The translations under genes were made by a program, and so were the position numbers. Below are positions 46,761-57,267 of a stretch of 64,000 nucleotides of DNA, in pieces. The stretch covers positions 1 to 64,000 of the forward strand of contig JASGJK010000026.1 in NCBI GenBank assembly GCA_049840795.1, in the 5' to 3' direction. The first letter of the stretch is position 1; every line of letters starts with the position of its first letter. Below the pieces are notes generated by a model. The model saw only the letters and a program-made list of their open reading frames with translations. It did not search any database and was not told the origin of the DNA. Source of the DNA: UPXZ01 sp049840795 (GTDB lineage Bacteria > Bacteroidota > Bacteroidia > Bacteroidales > Paludibacteraceae).

Positions 46761-48104
46761 ATGGAACATATTAAATTATCAATTGACAAAGCTTTTGGAT
46801 TTGTATCGGCAGAAAAAGTGGCTGCTTACAAACCACAAGTAAACGCAGCCATCGCTGCATTGCATAACGGCACCGGCAAAGGAAGTGATTTCCTCGGATG
46901 GTTAGCTCTCCCCTCTTCTATTGACGAAGCTCATTTGCAAGATATTGAAAATACTGCTAAAATCCTCCGTGATAATTGCGAAGTAGTAGTTGTCATCGGA
47001 ATTGGTGGAAGTTATTTAGGCGCCAAAGCGGTAATTGATGCATTGTCAAACAGCTTTGACTGGTTACAAACCGAACGCAAATCGCCGGTAGTTCTTTACG
47101 CCGGACAAAACATAGGTGAAGATTATTTATACGAGCTTCAGGAGTTACTGAAAAATAAAAAATTCGGTATTATTTCTATTTCTAAATCAGGAACAACTAC
47201 CGAACCGGCATTGGCATTCCGCTTGCTGAAAACGCAATTGGAAAACCAACAAGGAAAAGACGCAGCAAAACAACTCATTGTTTGCATTACCGACAAAGCT
47301 CGTGGGGCATTGCGCACGCTTGCCGTAAACGAAGGATTAAAAACATTCGTTATAGAAGATAATATCGGCGGACGTTTTTCAGTACTTTCGCCGGTAGGGC
47401 TGTTGCCGATAGCTGTAGCCGGACTCAACGTGCGCAAATTTGTAAAGGGTGCCGTAACAATGGAAGCGTTATGCGGCATAGAAACTCCTTTCGAAGAAAA
47501 TATTGCTTCTCAATATGCCGCTGTACGTAACGAACTATATAAATCGGGCAAAAAAATTGAGATATTAGTCAACTTTCATCCGAAACTGCACTACGTTTCA
47601 GAATGGTGGAAACAACTTTACGGAGAAAGCGAAGGAAAAGACAATTTGGGAATTTTTCCTGCGGCAGTTGATTTCACTACCGATTTACACTCTATGGGAC
47701 AATGGATTCAGGATGGAGAACGTACTATTTTTGAAACAGTGATTTCGGTAAAAGAATCAAACCATACAGTTATTTTCCCAACATCGGAAGATAATCTGGA
47801 CGGATTAAATTTCCTTGCCGGAAAACGTGTGGATGAGGTAAATAAAATGGCTGAGCTTGGTACTATGCTTGCCCACATTGACGGCGGCGTTCCTAACTTG
47901 AAAATTGAGCTGCCAAAACTGAACGAATTTTACATCGGCGAATTGCTCTATTTCTTTGAAAAAGCATGTGGAATAAGCGGTTACGTTTTGGGCGTAAATC
48001 CATTTGATCAACCGGGAGTGGAAGCATACAAGAAAAACATGTTTGCTTTACTCGAAAAGCCGGGGTACGAAGCTGAAACAAAAGCTATTAAAGCGCGTTT
48101 GTAA
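46761..48104 (+). CDS. pgi: Glucose-6-phosphate isomerase
   Basis: 447 residues, the short form usual in Bacteroidota. VVVVIGIGGSYLGAKAVIDAL (sugar-phosphate binding), ISISKSGTTTEPALAFRLLK, GGRFSVLSPVGLLPIAVAGL, catalytic region DLHSMGQWIQDGERTIFETV, and the PGI signature FFEKACGISGYVLGVNPFDQPGVEAYK. It converts glucose-6-P and fructose-6-P. Preceded by a short tandem TTTCAAG repeat (about 46691-46706) and followed by a terminator. Confidence 0.96.
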   Translation: MEHIKLSIDKAFGFVSAEKVAAYKPQVNAAIAALHNGTGKGSDFLGWLALPSSIDEAHLQDIENTAKILRDNCEVVVVIGIGGSYLGAKAVIDALSNSFDWLQTERKSPVVLYAGQNIGEDYLYELQELLKNKKFGIISISKSGTTTEPALAFRLLKTQLENQQGKDAAKQLIVCITDKARGALRTLAVNEGLKTFVIEDNIGGRFSVLSPVGLLPIAVAGLNVRKFVKGAVTMEALCGIETPFEENIASQYAAVRNELYKSGKKIEILVNFHPKLHYVSEWWKQLYGESEGKDNLGIFPAAVDFTTDLHSMGQWIQDGERTIFETVISVKESNHTVIFPTSEDNLDGLNFLAGKRVDEVNKMAELGTMLAHIDGGVPNLKIELPKLNEFYIGELLYFFEKACGISGYVLGVNPFDQPGVEAYKKNMFALLEKPGYEAETKAIKARL

Positions 48105-48137
48105 GATGCCCCACCCCTAAAAGGGGAGTAAGTTGTT

Positions 48138-48177
48138 TTCGGGTGTTGGTTTTGAACCAACATCCGATTTGTTTTTA
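48138..48177 (+). terminator. Terminator after pgi
   Basis: CGGGTGTTGGTT (48140-48151) pairs with AACCAACATCCG (48155-48166), with TTTGTTTTT following. Confidence 0.8.
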
Positions 48178-48272
48178 GTTGGTTTGAATATTACACTTTG
48201 GTTATGTCGCCTTACTAAAATAAAAGTATATAAAGTGAAATATTCTTTCATCTATTGGACACCTACATATCG

Positions 48273-48820
48273 TTATTTGATATAATTTAGCAATTCGTCT
48301 TTAGATGACTGGAAAGCAAATGCATCTGTAACAAGGTAATAGTTATTTTTATCAGTACAATATTGGTAAGTATACTTGACAAAACCGAGTTTGCTATTTT
48401 CGAACGAGAATAACCCGGCTATTTGAATTATTTGTGCTGTACACATTCTGTTTTTAGATATAATTTGCTGCGCTTTATTCAGTTTACCTGCATCTGGCAC
48501 ATCATTCTTAATCGAGTTTATGACAATATTAAACTCGTTGTTCGGCGTGCAAACTCGGTTTTCACCATTATAGTTGGTATTGCCTTGATGGTGGTTACCA
48601 TATCCGTTATTATTACCATAGTTATTGTTGTTACCACCATTATAATTTCCATTGTTATAGTTGTCATTGTAATTTGACTTATAATCGTCCGGTACGGTTT
48701 AGAGGTTATATTTTTTCCCGCTTTTTCCCAATAACCGCTATAATTTCCCAATCCCGGATACAAATACGAACTATAATCATTGAAGTCATTTTGACTTTTA
48801 ACAAACAGTATAGTTGACAA
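48273..48820 (-). CDS. DUF4476 protein with Asn/Gly/Tyr-rich linker (frameshifted, N-terminus unclear)
   Basis: The C-terminal ~90 residues are a DUF4476 domain: NSIKNDVPDAGKLNKAQQII, MCTAQIIQIAGLFSFENSKL, YQYCTDKNNYYLVTDAFAFQ, SSKDELLNYI. Ahead of it is a low-complexity region (YNDNYNNGNYNGGNNNNYGN, GYGNHHQGNTNYNGENR). A shift near 48700 changes frame to NDFNDYSSYLYPGLGNYSGY. The signal peptide appears damaged by a further indel near 48830. DUF4476 proteins are usually secreted, role unknown. Confidence 0.6.
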
Positions 48821-49229
48821 AACAATTTCGTGTATATAGCACTTATTATCAATGGATTTGTACTTTTACCATACTATCGCGACTAATGCTACTTTTTTTT
48901 ATTCCGTCGGGATGACAGCATAGTAAAACACTGACTATTAACGCATTTGTAAGTTCCAGACGAACAACAGATTTTGATTTAGTAAAAAAATATAGGCGGT
49001 CTCAATTCTGATTATAGACAGATGAAATATTTTAATCGAAATTTGAATTAAGTAAAGTTAATGTATTACTTTTGTGTTCGATTTCTGAGGGTTTTTCTTA
49101 CTCTGAAAAAATTAACCTATGTAAAATATATATAAGCCGAATATTTGACGTAAATAATGAAACTACTTTGTTTTATCAAAAATCCGCATTTCTTTATGTA
49201 TTTTTTGTTAACATAGTAAAAATATTAAA

Positions 49230-50075
49230 ATGATACTGATTGCAGAAAGTAGTTCTTCCGCGACTGAGTGGTGTCTCGTTGAAAACGATGTGATGATAGA
49301 ACACTATGTTACCGAAGGAATAAATCCATTTTTTCAAACGAGAAAAGACATTAGTCGACTTATTCGTCTGAATTTGCCGGAAGTTTTTTTCAAATCCAAA
49401 GTTACCGCTATTTATTATTATGGTGCGGGTTGTTTGACACCCGAGAAGAAAAACATCGTAAAAGCCTCTCTCGAAACACAAATTAAGGCTCGTACTCAAG
49501 TGGAGAGTGACGTTTTTGGAGCAGCTCGTGCTATGTTCCAGCATCAGAGCGGAATAGCCTGTATGTTAGATATTGATTCAAGCTCGTGTTTCTACAATGG
49601 TGAAAAAATAGAGAAAAGAGTTCGACCATTGGGATATATACTTGGAGATGAGGGAAGTAGCGCCGTACTTGGAAAATTATTTGTTGCTGACTGCCTAAAG
49701 AAATTAGCTCCCGAAATGATTATGAAATCGTTTTATGAGCGATATGGCATCACAGCCGACCGCATCATTGATATGATTTACACACAACCTTTTCCGAACA
49801 GACGATTATCTGAGATGTCATTTTTCCTCAGCGAACATATTTATCATCCTTACGTCCATAATTTGGTGTATATGAACTTGAAGTCTTTTTTTACTCGTAA
49901 CGTTTTACAATTCGATCACACCAATTATCCTATACGCATTGCAGGAAGAGTTGCCAACACTTATTCTGAACTTATTATGCAAATTGCGGATGAAATGAGG
50001 CTGCGAATTGATATGATTGTCAAAAGTCCTATTCAAGGTTTGATTCAATACCATAGCGGAGGTACCCGTTTGTAG
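49230..50075 (+). CDS. N-acetylglucosamine kinase-like (BadF/BadG/BcrA/BcrD ATPase family)
   Basis: 281 residues. Phosphate-1 motif MILIAESSSSATEWCLVEND (the usual DGGSTKT is altered to ESSSSATEW, as in the Bacteroidota group), EGINPFFQTRKDI, VESDVFGAARAMFQHQSGIACML, and adenosine-side LGYILGDEGSSAVLGK. It probably phosphorylates an amino sugar or recycled cell-wall sugar; the substrate is not certain. A TACTTTTG box lies at about 49066-49073, leaving a leader of about 150 nt. Confidence 0.75.
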   Translation: MILIAESSSSATEWCLVENDVMIEHYVTEGINPFFQTRKDISRLIRLNLPEVFFKSKVTAIYYYGAGCLTPEKKNIVKASLETQIKARTQVESDVFGAARAMFQHQSGIACMLDIDSSSCFYNGEKIEKRVRPLGYILGDEGSSAVLGKLFVADCLKKLAPEMIMKSFYERYGITADRIIDMIYTQPFPNRRLSEMSFFLSEHIYHPYVHNLVYMNLKSFFTRNVLQFDHTNYPIRIAGRVANTYSELIMQIADEMRLRIDMIVKSPIQGLIQYHSGGTRL

Positions 50076-50126
50076 GTTAAACCGGAGCTACACTCCTTTT
50101 TATGGCACTTTGAAACCGGTATCCCG

Positions 50127-50251
50127 AAAGGCGGCGGGCTTTCAAAAAAAGCATATCGTGCAAATATTAAAAGCCCGCCTGCAAATTTAAAAAGGCGGCG
50201 GGCTTTTACTCAAAAGGTGGCGGGCTTTTCCCTAAAAGGCGGCGGGCTTTT
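50127..50251 (+). repeat. Cluster of GGCGGCGGGCTTT repeats
   Basis: The unit AAAAGGCGGCGGGCTTTT occurs near 50127, 50190, 50212 (GGTGGCGGG) and 50234, the last three at 22-bp spacing; an inverted copy AAAAGCCCGCC lies at about 50169. A G-rich cluster in AT-rich DNA, 50 bp after the kinase gene. The rest of 50252-50470 holds nothing I recognise. Confidence 0.7.
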
Positions 50252-50470
50252 GAATAAAGCGCCGGCAGGGCTTAAAATCACGGAAACTATCTCCTTTGTT
50301 TACGTTGGAAAACATTTGTAGTTAGCCATCTCTTAACGATATAAAACTAAAATACAAATAACGTTCTATTTTTTTAAATATTTAAGAAATAAGTGTCTCT
50401 GTAAAGAGAGTCTGTTTAGAATAACACTACTTTAGACTATTGTAGTGCATACTTACAAAGAGCGAGCAAA

Positions 50471-52912
50471 TCAATTAAAAATTCTATATCTTCCTCCTCT
50501 TCGTGTCGAAAATTGTATTCTATCTTTGTCCAGCACAGTAAGATATATCAAATTATTTTTGTTATCTCTGACGATAAAACTGCCAATATTCTCACAAAAC
50601 ACTTCACATATTCCACCGGAGAGCGACTTAACCATAATGTTTTTTTTTACGCCGCATTTAGACCAATTAATATCTACTTCAAAATTACCGACCGCTTTTA
50701 AACCACTGATATGCCCTGCTTGCCAGGTGGCAGGTAATGCCGGAAGTATCTGCAAAACACCCGTATAACTTTGTAGCAGCATCTCGGCAATGCCGGCACA
50801 AGCTCCAAAATTTCCGTCTATTTGAAACGGTGCGTGAGAATCCAATAAATTTTGATAAATACCACCATCGTATTGATTTACGCTCTTTGTTTTAGATAGT
50901 CGTAGCGCTCGCTGCAGTATGCTTTGAGCATGATGACCATCTAATGCCCTTGCCCAAAGGTTTATTTTCCAACCCATAGACCATCCGGTACTTATATCGC
51001 CTCGCTGTATAAGTGATTTTTTTGCTGCATTAAAAATAGCTGTATCTTTTAAGAATGATATTTGATTACCGGGATACATCCCAACCAAATGTGATAAATG
51101 TCTGTGATGCGGTGCGCCGACGGAATTAGGTGAGTATTTCCATTCGCGTAATTCACCCGTTTCTTCTTCAATGGCTGTCCCTTTATCCAGATGATCAAAC
51201 TTATCTTTTAAGTTGGCATAAAAAGTAGCATCAACAGAATTTTCACCCAGCAGTTCAATAGCTTGTAGCGTATTATTGAATAAATCCCAAACCAACTGCT
51301 GAGAATGAGCTGTAGCATTTTCAGCTTCCGGTCCATGCTCGGGCAAATATTCGTTCGGACATTCATACATACCGTCGTCGGCTTTCACTAAACGCTCCAT
51401 CCAAAAATCACAACAAGATTTCATCACCGGAAATGCCTTTTCTCTCAGAAACGGAAGATCAAGCGTATAGCGATAGTGTTGCCACAGGTGCATACAATAC
51501 CAAGCATTGGCAATCACATAATTATGCATAAAGTCGCCGTGATATCCAAAGATATTATTCTCTGTAAAAATTGTCCAACCTTTACTTTGACCTGAATTGA
51601 GGGCATTCTTTTGCCATTGCGGATGTATCATTGCTTCGTTAAAAATATAGTCTAAAAATGTAGAATGAAGCTCAGATAAATTGGTGTTCTCTATCGCCCA
51701 ATAATTCATTTGCACATTAATGTTGCTGTGTATATCCGAGCACCAAGGAGGATTATTGGAGTTATTCCATATACCCTGCAAATTGGAAGGAAGCGAAATG
51801 CCACGTGCGCTACTAATCATCAAATAGCGGCCATAGTGAAAATAAAGAACCTCCAAAAATAAATGTTTGTTTTCAGGACGAACGGCATCAGAGTCATTTT
51901 GGGAATTGAGCTTACGAGCGTACTCATCGATAAGTTCATCGGTAGGTAGTTCGTTGGTTGTTTCGTCAATATCAAATGCCATACGTTGATACAAATGCTT
52001 GTAATCGGTGATATGTTTTTGCCTCAAAGAGCGATACGATTGTGCTACGGCATCTGTAACGGTATTATTTACACGTTTTTGCAACAATATTTCGGGGAAA
52101 GTATATGTAGGGCTTGTAGGTAAAAAATTCGTATTTCCTCTCAAAATAACCGTCACCTCATTTGCATTCTCAATTTTTATACCTTTCTCCGAATAAGACA
52201 GCGAGCCGCCAAGATTCTTGACGGATATCTTGGCGTAATAATGTAACAAGTCTAATTTTCCACTGAAAGAACCGATTGTTTCAAACTTGATTTTATTTTT
52301 AGCGGTAGAATTTATTGATTGTTCATACATTGTATGCTCATTATGTGCTCCGTCTAAAGTTAGCCGGATATTGATTCTACCTGACTTAGATGCTTTATAA
52401 TGAATCACCAAAACACTATCGGGATAAGAGGCAAAATACTCGCGAGTATATACAACATTTTTCACCTTAAAACTAACTTTTGCTACTGCATTTTCCAAAT
52501 CAAGCTCGCGACGATAGTCGGTAACTGACCGAATGTCTGTGCTCTCGATATTTACACTCCCGAAATTCTGATACGAGCCATAGATTGAAGCGCTTCCCGT
52601 CCATAGTGTTTTATCGTTAAACTGCACTTCATCTTTGCAAACACCGCCAAAAATCATACCGCCAAACTGTCCGTTGCCAATGGGTAAAGCCTGCTTCATC
52701 CAATCTTTGGCAGGTTGTTTATACCAAAGACTGAATCTGCTTTTCGGTGGTAAAGCGTTGCCCGACAATTCGGGTTCAGATACTGTGTTTTGAGCCGAAG
52801 CCACATACAACACCGCATTTGCAAAGAACACTAAAAACAACAATATTGTACGTTTCACACGTTTATTATCAATGCTTTGATGGTTCTTGTAAATAATTTG
52901 TAGTTTAAGCAT
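50471..52912 (-). CDS. GH95-family alpha-L-fucosidase, secreted
   Basis: 813 residues. After a charged start there is a signal sequence (VKRTILLFLVFFANAVLYVASA). The N-terminal beta domain opens with SRFSLWYKQPAKDWMKQALPIGNGQFGGMIFGG, the GH95 hallmark. In the (alpha/alpha)6 barrel: NLQGIWNNSNNPPWCSDIHSNINVQMNYW (catalytic Asn pair), YECPNEYLPEHGPEAENATAHSQQLVWDLF (general acid Glu), GWSMGWKINLWARALDG, and FQIDGNFGACAGIAEMLLQS (Asp). These enzymes release terminal fucose or galactose from glycans. It lies 31 bp after the GH3 gene, probably in one operon. Confidence 0.93.
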   Translation of the reverse strand: MLKLQIIYKNHQSIDNKRVKRTILLFLVFFANAVLYVASAQNTVSEPELSGNALPPKSRFSLWYKQPAKDWMKQALPIGNGQFGGMIFGGVCKDEVQFNDKTLWTGSASIYGSYQNFGSVNIESTDIRSVTDYRRELDLENAVAKVSFKVKNVVYTREYFASYPDSVLVIHYKASKSGRINIRLTLDGAHNEHTMYEQSINSTAKNKIKFETIGSFSGKLDLLHYYAKISVKNLGGSLSYSEKGIKIENANEVTVILRGNTNFLPTSPTYTFPEILLQKRVNNTVTDAVAQSYRSLRQKHITDYKHLYQRMAFDIDETTNELPTDELIDEYARKLNSQNDSDAVRPENKHLFLEVLYFHYGRYLMISSARGISLPSNLQGIWNNSNNPPWCSDIHSNINVQMNYWAIENTNLSELHSTFLDYIFNEAMIHPQWQKNALNSGQSKGWTIFTENNIFGYHGDFMHNYVIANAWYCMHLWQHYRYTLDLPFLREKAFPVMKSCCDFWMERLVKADDGMYECPNEYLPEHGPEAENATAHSQQLVWDLFNNTLQAIELLGENSVDATFYANLKDKFDHLDKGTAIEEETGELREWKYSPNSVGAPHHRHLSHLVGMYPGNQISFLKDTAIFNAAKKSLIQRGDISTGWSMGWKINLWARALDGHHAQSILQRALRLSKTKSVNQYDGGIYQNLLDSHAPFQIDGNFGACAGIAEMLLQSYTGVLQILPALPATWQAGHISGLKAVGNFEVDINWSKCGVKKNIMVKSLSGGICEVFCENIGSFIVRDNKNNLIYLTVLDKDRIQFSTRRGGRYRIFN

Positions 52913-52943
52913 CCGTTTTAATTACTCGTTTCGCATTAAGATT

Positions 52944-55175
52944 TTATTTGACAAGCTGAAAGCTATCCCTTAAACGAATATCAGCCGAAGAAGCGCCAAT
53001 CATTACATCAAAATCTCCCGGTTCAGCTATCCAACGGAGATTTGCATCAAAAAATGATATTTTTTCCTTGTCAATGATAAACCTGACCGTTTTTGTTTCT
53101 CCGCCGGCAAGTTTAATTTTCTTAAAATCCTTTAATTCTTTTACCGGTCGTACAATAGAGCCTACGCGGTCTCTGATGTACAGTTGCACAATTTCTTCAC
53201 CGGCATAATTTCCGGTATTGGTCACATTCAGCGATACTTCAATACTGCCGGCATCAGTCATTTTCTTTTTATTTAAGTTTAAATTACTGTATTTGAATGT
53301 AGTATAGCTCAATCCGTAACCAAATTCGTATTTTGGATAAATTGATTCATCAATGTATGCCGATCTGTAGAATCGATCCTGATCATTTTGTGCAGGGCGT
53401 CCGGTATTGAAATTATTATAGTAGATCGGAATCTGACCAACATTGCGCGGGAAAGTCATAACTAATTTAGCTGAGGGATTATAATCACCAAATACCACAT
53501 CGGCTATGGCATTTCCGGCTTCGCTACCGAGCCACCAAGTGTATAAAATTGCGGGGGCATTATCGGCAGTATAATTAAAAACCAACGGACGTCCGGCATT
53601 AATTAAAACAACGACGGGTTTTCCAGTCTTTAACAAATCCTTCAATAATTCTTCCTGTACTCCGGGAATGCTAATATCGGCTCGGCTTTTGGCTTCGCCA
53701 CTCATATCGCGCCGTTCGCCAATACTTAAAATCACAACATCTGCTTGCTTCGCAACATTTATCGCTTCTTCAAATCCGGTTTTGTCATTTCCTTCTATCT
53801 CACAACCTTTGGCATAAAGTAACTGAGAAGTTTTACCCACTTTATTCACAAAACCGTTCCATTGAGACACTATAAAAGTGGAATCTATCCCGGGAATTTC
53901 TACATCCCAGAAACCTTTGTTTTGTTTATAAGGTTTTAGTAATGGACCAATTAATGCTATGGTTTTAGTACTCTTAGATAGTGGAAGAAGGTGATTTTCA
54001 TTTTTTAATAAAACAATTGATTTTGCTGCTACTTCGCGGGCTATTTTTGCATGTTCAGGATTATTTAATGCTTGTTGCTCTTTCTCCGGAGTACAGTATT
54101 TATATGGATCATCAAATAATCCCAATTCAAATTTTTTCTTTAAAATTCGACCGACAGCCTCATCTATCAATCGGGCATCCAATTTTTTGTCCAACACCAA
54201 TTGCTTCAAATTATTTTTATAGCTCCGGCTTTCCATATCCATATCGCTTCCTGCGGTTATGGCTACCAATGCCGCCTCGTAGCTATCTTTTACGTAACCG
54301 TGGTTTATTATTTCGCCAATCGAACCCCAGTCGCTCACAACAAACCCTTTAAAATTCCATTTTCCCTTCAAAATATCCCGTTGAATATATTTGCTGGCAG
54401 TAGCCGGAACACCGTTTATATCGTTAAAAGAATTCATAAATGTTGCCACGCCTGCATCTACGGCTGCTTTGAAAGGCGGTAAATAAATATTCCATAATTG
54501 CTGATTACTCATATCCACCGAGTTATAATCTCTACCACCCACAGCGGCTCCGTAAGCAACAAAATGTTTTGCACACGCCATTATAGAATTTTCACCACCT
54601 ATTTTTTCACCCTGAAACCCTTTTACACGCGCATACGCAATGTTAGAACCTAAGTAAGTATCTTCACCGGCTCCTTCCATCACCCGCCCCCAACGAGGGT
54701 CACGAGCAATATCTACCATCGGAGCAAACGTCCAATGAATACCACTGGCGCAGGCTTCTACGGCAGCAATATGCGCAGCTTTCTCTATTGCGTCCATATC
54801 CCAACTACAAGATTCCGCCAATGGTATAGGAAATGTAGTTTTGTAACCGTGAATAACATCTTGCCCAAACAACAAGGGAATCTTGAGGCGGGACTGCATC
54901 GCTATTTTTTGCCAACTGCGCGTTCGATCGGCGCCTACACAATTAAGCAAAGAGCCAACCTGTCCGTTTTTAACTTGCTCTGCTTTTTCGTTATCAATCG
55001 TTACGGGACCGGTGGCTAAATTGTCATCGTTGTATTGATTGAGCTGTCCGATTTTTTCGTCGAGGGTCATTCGTTGCAATAAGGCGGCAACTTTCCGGTC
55101 AATATTATTTGATTGAGAAAACACAGACAAGCTACTGATAAACAGCACAGTAATATTTAAACAGAATCGTTGCAT
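52944..55175 (-). CDS. GH3-family beta-glucosidase, secreted
   Basis: About 743 residues from MQRFCLNITVLFISSLSVFS (signal peptide); the frame is open 16 codons further up, but that part is not signal-like. Domain order: GH3 N-terminal barrel (PLLFGQDVIHGYKTTFPIPL, FAPMVDIARDPRWGRVMEGAGEDTY, nucleophile Asp in GFVVSDWGSI), alpha/beta sandwich (ENHLLPLSKSTKTIALIGPL, SIGERRDMSGEA), and C-terminal fibronectin-III-like domain. The order and length match periplasmic BglX enzymes that cleave beta-glucosides. First gene of a pair with GH95. Confidence 0.93.
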   Translation of the reverse strand: MQRFCLNITVLFISSLSVFSQSNNIDRKVAALLQRMTLDEKIGQLNQYNDDNLATGPVTIDNEKAEQVKNGQVGSLLNCVGADRTRSWQKIAMQSRLKIPLLFGQDVIHGYKTTFPIPLAESCSWDMDAIEKAAHIAAVEACASGIHWTFAPMVDIARDPRWGRVMEGAGEDTYLGSNIAYARVKGFQGEKIGGENSIMACAKHFVAYGAAVGGRDYNSVDMSNQQLWNIYLPPFKAAVDAGVATFMNSFNDINGVPATASKYIQRDILKGKWNFKGFVVSDWGSIGEIINHGYVKDSYEAALVAITAGSDMDMESRSYKNNLKQLVLDKKLDARLIDEAVGRILKKKFELGLFDDPYKYCTPEKEQQALNNPEHAKIAREVAAKSIVLLKNENHLLPLSKSTKTIALIGPLLKPYKQNKGFWDVEIPGIDSTFIVSQWNGFVNKVGKTSQLLYAKGCEIEGNDKTGFEEAINVAKQADVVILSIGERRDMSGEAKSRADISIPGVQEELLKDLLKTGKPVVVLINAGRPLVFNYTADNAPAILYTWWLGSEAGNAIADVVFGDYNPSAKLVMTFPRNVGQIPIYYNNFNTGRPAQNDQDRFYRSAYIDESIYPKYEFGYGLSYTTFKYSNLNLNKKKMTDAGSIEVSLNVTNTGNYAGEEIVQLYIRDRVGSIVRPVKELKDFKKIKLAGGETKTVRFIIDKEKISFFDANLRWIAEPGDFDVMIGASSADIRLRDSFQLVK

Positions 55176-55277
55176 GGGTATAAATTTATAATTATTTTTA
55201 TCATAAATACAACAAAAAAACAATCGTAGAAATTGGTTTTAAAAAAACGACCGAATCGGGCTTTTTCGACAATGGTT

Positions 55278-56310
55278 TTAACTGATAAATCCTCCTCCCA
55301 ACACTTTTTCGCCAAGGTACAAAACAGCGCTTTGACCGGGAGCGATGGATTCGAGCGGTTCTTTAAGTTCTATTTTCAGATGTACATCATCCAATATGGT
55401 AATACGACACGGTGTATTTTGCTTACGGTAACGAATACGCACCGTAACATGCACATCGTCCGTAAAAATAGCGGGACTAACGATACGATAATTTTGCACG
55501 ATAAATGAAATTTTATACATATTTTTCAGTGGTGCAAGAACAACTTCGTTGCTATAAGCCCGTATTTCCTTTACAAACATCGCCCGATTCAGTTGCAGTC
55601 CGAATCCGCGTCGTTGCCCTACTGTAAAAAAGGGATAACCGTGGTGACTTCCTAAAATCGTCCCCTCTTCATCTATAAAATTACCTTGTCTGAAATATTT
55701 TTCGGGATACTTCACCTGCGATGCCAAAAACGGGCGATAATCACCGTTGCAGAAACAAGCCCCCATACTTTCTTTTTTTTTCTTTTAATGCCATAAAATC
55801 GTGCTTTGCAGCTTCTGACTTTATTTCTGATTTCAAATAATCGCCCAACGGAAAAACGATATTTTTGAGCTGTTCCTGTCGAAGTCCCCAAAGAAAAAAA
55901 GATTGATCTTTCTCTTTATCCTTCCCTTCCGAAATAAAATAACGACCATTTTCTTCGACAATTTTTACGTAATGTCCCATAGCTACTTTTAGGCATCCGT
56001 ACTGTTCTGCTTGTTCAAAAATCAATCTCCATTTCAGCTCATTATTACATTGGGCGCAAGGGAAAGGAGTACGTCCCGCCAAATATTCCGATGTAAAATA
56101 ACGAATTACCTTTTCCTGAAACAGTTCCCTGGCATCTAAAACGACATGCTGTATTTTCAACTTTTCGGCAATTCGCACAGCATCTTGCAATGGTTGATCA
56201 TTTTCCAAAAAACGAAATGAAATTCCAATGACCTCATAACCTTGCTGTTGTAAAATCAAAGCCGACATTGAACTATCGATACCACCGCTCATCCCGAGAA
56301 GAATTTTCAT
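55278..56310 (-). CDS. mnmA: tRNA-specific 2-thiouridylase MnmA (frameshifted)
   Basis: About 344 residues. PP-loop LLGMSGGIDSSMSALIL, the first catalytic Cys in PFPCAQCNNELKW, and GHYVKI are in the first frame. After an indel in a run of A near 55765, GACFCNGDYRPFL (second Cys), GTILGSHHGYPFFTVGQRRGFGL, and the C-terminal beta barrel follow. The enzyme inserts sulfur at U34 of Lys, Glu and Gln tRNAs. Start MKILLGMSGG at 56310. All active-site residues are present across the two frames, so I take the shift as an error in the A-run. Confidence 0.9.
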
Positions 56311-56358
56311 AATCGGCAATAAATTACAAATAATGGATTTGTCTCAAATTCTCATAAA

Positions 56359-56721
56359 TTAAAACGGAAGGTCGTCACCTGTAGTTGGGTTTTCGATTTC
56401 AAACGGATTAGCGTCGCTGCCCGAAATCGGCTCCGGGGCTATGGGAGTTGCATTTACGGCATTTTTTTCTACTTTCCATGCACGAATTGTATTATACCAT
56501 CGTCCGTTATATTCACGACTTTCTATATCGAAACTTACTTCGACCACATCTCCTACCGCTAACGGATATTTATCTATTTTATCTCCAAAGATATTGAAAC
56601 ACACTTTTTTAGGATATTGTTCCTGTGTTTCCAGCACATAATCCTGTGAACGCCAAATCCCGTTTTTCCCCTGTCCGCTTGTTTGTGGCAATACGGCAAT
56701 AATTTTTCCTGAAATTTCCAT
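56359..56721 (-). CDS. DUF3127 OB-fold protein with an SSB-like acidic tip
   Basis: 120 residues. MEISGKIIAVLPQTSGQGKNGIWRSQDYVLET, YPKKVCFNIFGDKID, and VGDVVEVSFDIESREYNGRWYNTIRAWKVE form an OB-fold-like domain, then a disordered linker and the C-terminus NPTTGDDLPF. DDLPF closely resembles the DDIPF tip by which single-stranded DNA-binding protein recruits partners. This suggests a single-strand DNA-binding role, which is an inference. Widespread in Bacteroidota. Confidence 0.85.
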   Translation of the reverse strand: MEISGKIIAVLPQTSGQGKNGIWRSQDYVLETQEQYPKKVCFNIFGDKIDKYPLAVGDVVEVSFDIESREYNGRWYNTIRAWKVEKNAVNATPIAPEPISGSDANPFEIENPTTGDDLPF

Positions 56722-56950
56722 TTTTGTCTATATTAAAATATTATGTTTTATTTAAATTCTGACATAAAAACGTATCTGAACTATGCCCGTTTTGGTATCT
56801 GAATTTTGATTTTAAGAGTGCAAAGATAGCTTAAACTTGGCTTAAAAAAGATTAGTAACATAAGAAAAACATAAACATTCACGTTATTTATGTTGTTTAA
56901 AATAAAAAACAACTAAACTCTCAGAAATATACTTTATAATAAATAGCAAG

Positions 56951-57160
56951 ATGAAAATAAATGTAGGTTCGTTGGATAAAGTTATCCGTTTAGTCATAGC
57001 CGTTGTGTTGATTATACTTTTTTATGCCAATGTGTTGACAGGTATTTTAGGAGTTATCACTTTAGTCGTTGCGCTTATCTTAACCGTGACAAGTTTTATG
57101 AGTTTTTGCCCCTTATATACGTTTTTTAAGATTAACACACATACTAAAAAAAACAAATAG
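56951..57160 (+). CDS. DUF2892 small membrane protein
   Basis: 69 residues. MKINVGSLDKVIRLVIAVVL, two hydrophobic helices (about 13-25 and 30-50), the family's SFCPLYTFFKI end. Often found alone or fused to rhodanese domains; role unknown. Confidence 0.85.
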   Translation: MKINVGSLDKVIRLVIAVVLIILFYANVLTGILGVITLVVALILTVTSFMSFCPLYTFFKINTHTKKNK

Positions 57161-57267
57161 TTTGAGGCGTGTTATCATTCGTTTTCAGAATAAGCCGTTT
57201 CCCTGTTTTATTTTGTTGAAAAAGCTAAAAATAACACCTTTTCCCTACTAAAATACTAAATCACTTT

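Noticed and set aside
50190..50251. The 22-bp-spaced G-rich units as a CRISPR array
   Set aside because: The spacers would be only 4 bp, there are only three regular units, one copy is inverted, and no cas gene is nearby.
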